Shown here in pieces: positions 60,981 to 64,000 of a stretch of 64,000 nt of DNA. A program made the position numbers and the translations under genes. The stretch comes from Euglena gracilis (taxonomy: Eukaryota; Euglenida; Euglenophyceae; Euglenales). The DNA is taken from assembly GCA_039621445.1 (NCBI GenBank), contig CP154956.1, forward strand, positions 93,438,406 through 93,502,405, in the 5' to 3' direction. The first letter of the stretch is position 1. The number at the start of each line of letters is the position of its first letter. The notes beneath the pieces were generated by a model that saw only the letters and a list, made by a program, of their open reading frames with translations, was not told where the DNA came from and did no database searches.

Positions 60981-63900
60981 AGCGGTTCGGCAACACAAGG
61001 GATTTTGTTATTTTGGGGCCCTGGGACAGTTGAGCAGCAAAAGGGATTCGCTTCCAAAACGGTTCGGCAGCACAAGGTATTTTGTTATTTTGGGGCCCTG
61101 GGACAGTTGAGCAGCAAAAGGGATTCGCTTCCAAAACGGTTCGGCTACACAAGGGATTTTGTTATTTTGGGGCCCTGGGACAGTTGAGCAGCAAAAGGGA
61201 TTCGCTTCCAAAACGGTTCAGCAGTACAAGTGATTTTGTTATTTTGGGGCCCTGGGACAGTTGAGCAGCAAAAGGGATTCGCTTCCAAAACGGTTCGGCA
61301 GCACAAGGGATTTTGTTATTTTGGGGCCCTGGGACAGTTGAGCAGCAAAAGGGATTCGCTTCCAAAACGGTTTGGCAGCACAAGGGATTTTGTTATTTTG
61401 GGGCCCTGGGACAGTTGAGCAGCAAAAGGGATTCGCTTCCAAGGGATTCTGTTATTTTGGGGCCCTGGGACAGTTGAGCAGCAAAAGGGATTCGCTTCCA
61501 AAACGGTTCGGCAGCACAAGGGATTTTGTTATTTTGGGGCCCTGGGACAGTTGAGCAGCAAAAGGGATTCGCTTCCAAAACGGTTCGGCAGCACAAGGGA
61601 TTTTGTTATTTTGGGGCCCTGGGACAGTTGAGCAGCAAAAGGGATTCGCTTCCAAAACGGTTCGGCAGCACAAGGGATTTTGTTATTTTGGGGCCCTGGG
61701 ACAGTTGAGCAGCAAAAGGGATTCGCTTCCAAAACGGTTCGGCAGCACAAGGGATTTTGTTATTTTGGGGGCCCTGGGACAGTTGAGCAGCAAAAGGGCT
61801 TCGCTTCCAAAACGGTTCGGCAGCACAAGGGATTTTGTTATTTTGGGGCCCTGGGACAGTTGAGCAGCAAAAGGGATTCGCTTCCAAAACGGTTCGGCAG
61901 CACAAGGGATTTTGTTATTTTGGGGCCCTGGGACAGTTGAGCAGCAAAAGGGACTCGCTTCCAAAACGGCTCGGCAACACAAGGGATTTTGTTATTTTGG
62001 GGCCCTGGGACAGTTGAGCAGCAAAAGGGATTCGCTTCCAAAACGGTTCGGCAGCACAAGGGATTTTGTTGTTTTGGGGCCCTGGGACAGTTCAGCAGCA
62101 AAAGGGATTCGCTTCCAAAACGGTTCAGCAGCTCAAGGGATTTTGTTATTTTGGGGCCCTGGGACAGTTGAGCAGCAAAAGGGATTCGCTTCCAAAACGG
62201 TTCGGCAGCACAAGGGATTTTGTTATTTTGGGGCCCTGGGACAGTTGAGCAGCAAAAGGGATTCGCTTCCAAAACGGTTCGGCAGCACAAGGGATTTTGT
62301 TATTTTGGGGCCCTGGGACAGTTGAGCAGCAAAAGGGATTCGCTTCCAAAACGGTTCGGCAGCACAAGGGATTTTGTTATTTTGGGGCCCTGGGACAGTT
62401 GAGCAGCAAAAGGGCTTCGCTTCCAAAACGGTTCGGCAGCACAAGGGATTTTGTTATTTTGGGGCCCTGGGACAGTTGAGCAGCAAAAGGGATTCGCTTC
62501 CAAAACGGTTCGGCAGCACAAGGGATTTTGTTATTTTGGGGCCCTGGGACAGTTGAGCAGCAAAAGGGATTCGCTTCCAAAACGGTTCGGCAGCACAAGG
62601 GATTTTGTTATTTTGGGGCCCTGGGACAGTTGAGCAGCAAAAGGGATTCGCTTCCAAAACGGTTCGGCAGCACAAGGGATTTTGTTATTTTGGGGCCCTG
62701 GGACAGTTGAGCAGCAAAAGGGATTCGCTTCCAAAACGGCTCGGCAACACAAGGGATTTTGTTATTTTGGGGCCCTGGGACAGTTGAGCAGCAAAAGGGC
62801 TTCGCTTCCAAAACGGTTCGGCAGCACAAGGGATTTTGTTATTTTGGGGCCCTGGGACAGTTGAGCAGCAAAAGGGATTCGCTTCCAAAACGGTTCGGCA
62901 GCACAAGGGATTTTGTTATTTTGGGGCCCTGGGACAGTTGAGCAGCAAAAGGGATTCGCTTCCAAAACGGTTCGGCAGCACAAGGGATTTTGTTATTTTG
63001 GGGCCCTGGGACAGTTGAGCAGCAAAAGGGATTCGCTTCCAAACGGTTCGGCAGCACAAGGGATTTTGTTATTTTGGGGCCCTGGGACAGTTGAGCAGCA
63101 AAAGGGATTCGCTTCCAAAACGGTTCGGCAGCACAAGGGATTTTGTTATTTTGGGGCCCTGGGACAGTTGAGCAGCAAAAGGGATTCGCTTCCAAAACGG
63201 TTCGGCAACACAAGGGATTTTGTTATTTTGGGGCCCTGGGACAGTTGAGCAGCAAAAGGGATTCGCTTCCAAAACGGTTCGGCAGCACAAGGGATTTTGT
63301 TATTTTGGGGCCCTGGGACAGTTCAGCAGCAAAAGGGATTCGCTTCCAAAACGGTTCAGCAGCTCAAGGGATTTTGTTATTTTGGGGCCCTGGGACAGTT
63401 GAGCAGCAAAAGGGATTCGCTTCCAAAACGGTTCGGCAGCACAAGGGATTTTGTTATTTTGGGGCCCTGGGACAGTTGAGCAGCAAAAGGGATTCGCTTC
63501 CAAAACGGTTCGGCAGCACAAGGGATTTTGTTATTTTGGGGCCCTGGGACAGTTGAGCAGCAAAAGGGCTTCGCTTCCAAAACGGTTCGGCAGCACAAGG
63601 GATTTTGTTATTTTGGGGCCCTGGGACAGTTGAGCAGCAAAAGGGCTTCGCTTCCAAAACGGTTCGGCAGCACAAGGGATTTTGTTATTTTGGGGCCCTG
63701 GGACAGTTGAGCAGCAAAAGGGATTCGCTTCCAAAACGGTTCGGCAGCACAAGGGATTTTGTTATTTTGGGGCCCTGGGACAGTTGAGCAGCAAAAGGGA
63801 TTCGCTTCCAAAACGGTTCGGCAGCACAAGGGATTTTGTTATTTTGGGGCCCTGGGACAGTTGAGCAGCAAAAGGGCTTCGCTTCCAAAACGGTTCGGCA

Positions 63901-64000
63901 GCACAAGGGATTTTGTTATTTTGGGGCCCTGGGACAGTTGAGCAGCAAAAGGGATTCGCTTCCAAAACGGTTCGGCAGCACAAGGGATTTTGTTATTTTG
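60981..64000 (+). repeat. 77-bp satellite array (B), about 39 units, runs off the window
   Basis: The first four units carry the same variants in the same order as array A. Indels occur at about 61441 (18-bp loss), 61764 (1-bp gain) and 63042 (1-bp loss). Variant units GACAGTTCAGCAGC plus CAGCTCAAGG at 62088-62136 recur at 63319-63367, 16 units later. Confidence 0.97.

Larger units (their letters stand above)
51474..64000 (+). repeat. Segmental duplication, copy B (continues beyond window)
   Basis: Starts directly after copy A's satellite and a 24-bp linker (51450-51473). Same order as A, without the RLE-LINE insertion and with 59549-60870 inverted. Confidence 0.95.

Noticed and set aside
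49804-64000. 77-bp repeats read as a CRISPR array or as small proteins
   Set aside because: There are no unique spacers, units are contiguous and near-identical, and all frames open in turn because 77 is not divisible by three.

Overview
The window is eukaryotic nuclear DNA from a repeat-rich genome, probably a protist or alga. It has two classes of non-LTR retrotransposon, non-autonomous hAT-like elements with 8-bp target duplications, long microsatellites and a 77-bp satellite. It also has exon-like GC-rich blocks bounded by AG and GT in T-rich surroundings, and a remarkable density of poly-G and poly-C tracts. No rRNA, tRNA, operon or CRISPR array is visible. The species cannot be named from the sequence. 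TTAGGG units occur, but inside a fold-back element, so they do not establish the telomere type.

Layout. 1-8.5 kb: minisatellites, a hAT-like MITE (3314-3752), scattered exon-like ORFs and a 0.6-kb GT microsatellite. 9-18.8 kb: coding-like blocks leading into a large LINE with an apurinic-type endonuclease, a reverse transcriptase (RT), an RNase H and a C-terminal zinc knuckle. Its main ORF is 13921-18024, with one frameshift upstream. Its 3' tail runs into a 3.8-kb G-rich GTGGGT array (18440-22238). 22.3-38.8 kb: microsatellites, two more hAT-like MITEs, 150-bp modules, a fold-back element with TTAGGG in its arms (37886-38163), and a run of weak exon-like ORFs mainly on the minus strand. 38869-64000: a tandem segmental duplication with a 12,605-bp period. 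Copy A is 38869-51473 and copy B runs from 51474 past the window edge.

Each duplicated unit holds, in order: GC-rich palindromic DNA; the end of a hAT-like element; a broken ORF with many CxxC motifs; about 1.65 kb packed with short hairpins; a 5'-truncated LINE with RT and a restriction-like endonuclease (RLE); an N-terminal LINE fragment with promoter-like repeats in front; and the 77-bp satellite. A and B differ by three large events. A has a 1.4-kb truncated RLE-LINE insertion with a 7-bp duplication. B has a 1.3-kb inversion. B's satellite array is longer.

No complete host gene can be assembled with confidence. The retroelement ORFs are the only proteins with recognisable domains, and all appear defective: frameshifted, truncated, split or interrupted by a stop. 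The least explained signal is the hairpin-dense segment (43182-44833 and its duplicate at about 55778-57400), which sits between the CxxC ORF and the RT fragment and fits no feature I recognise.
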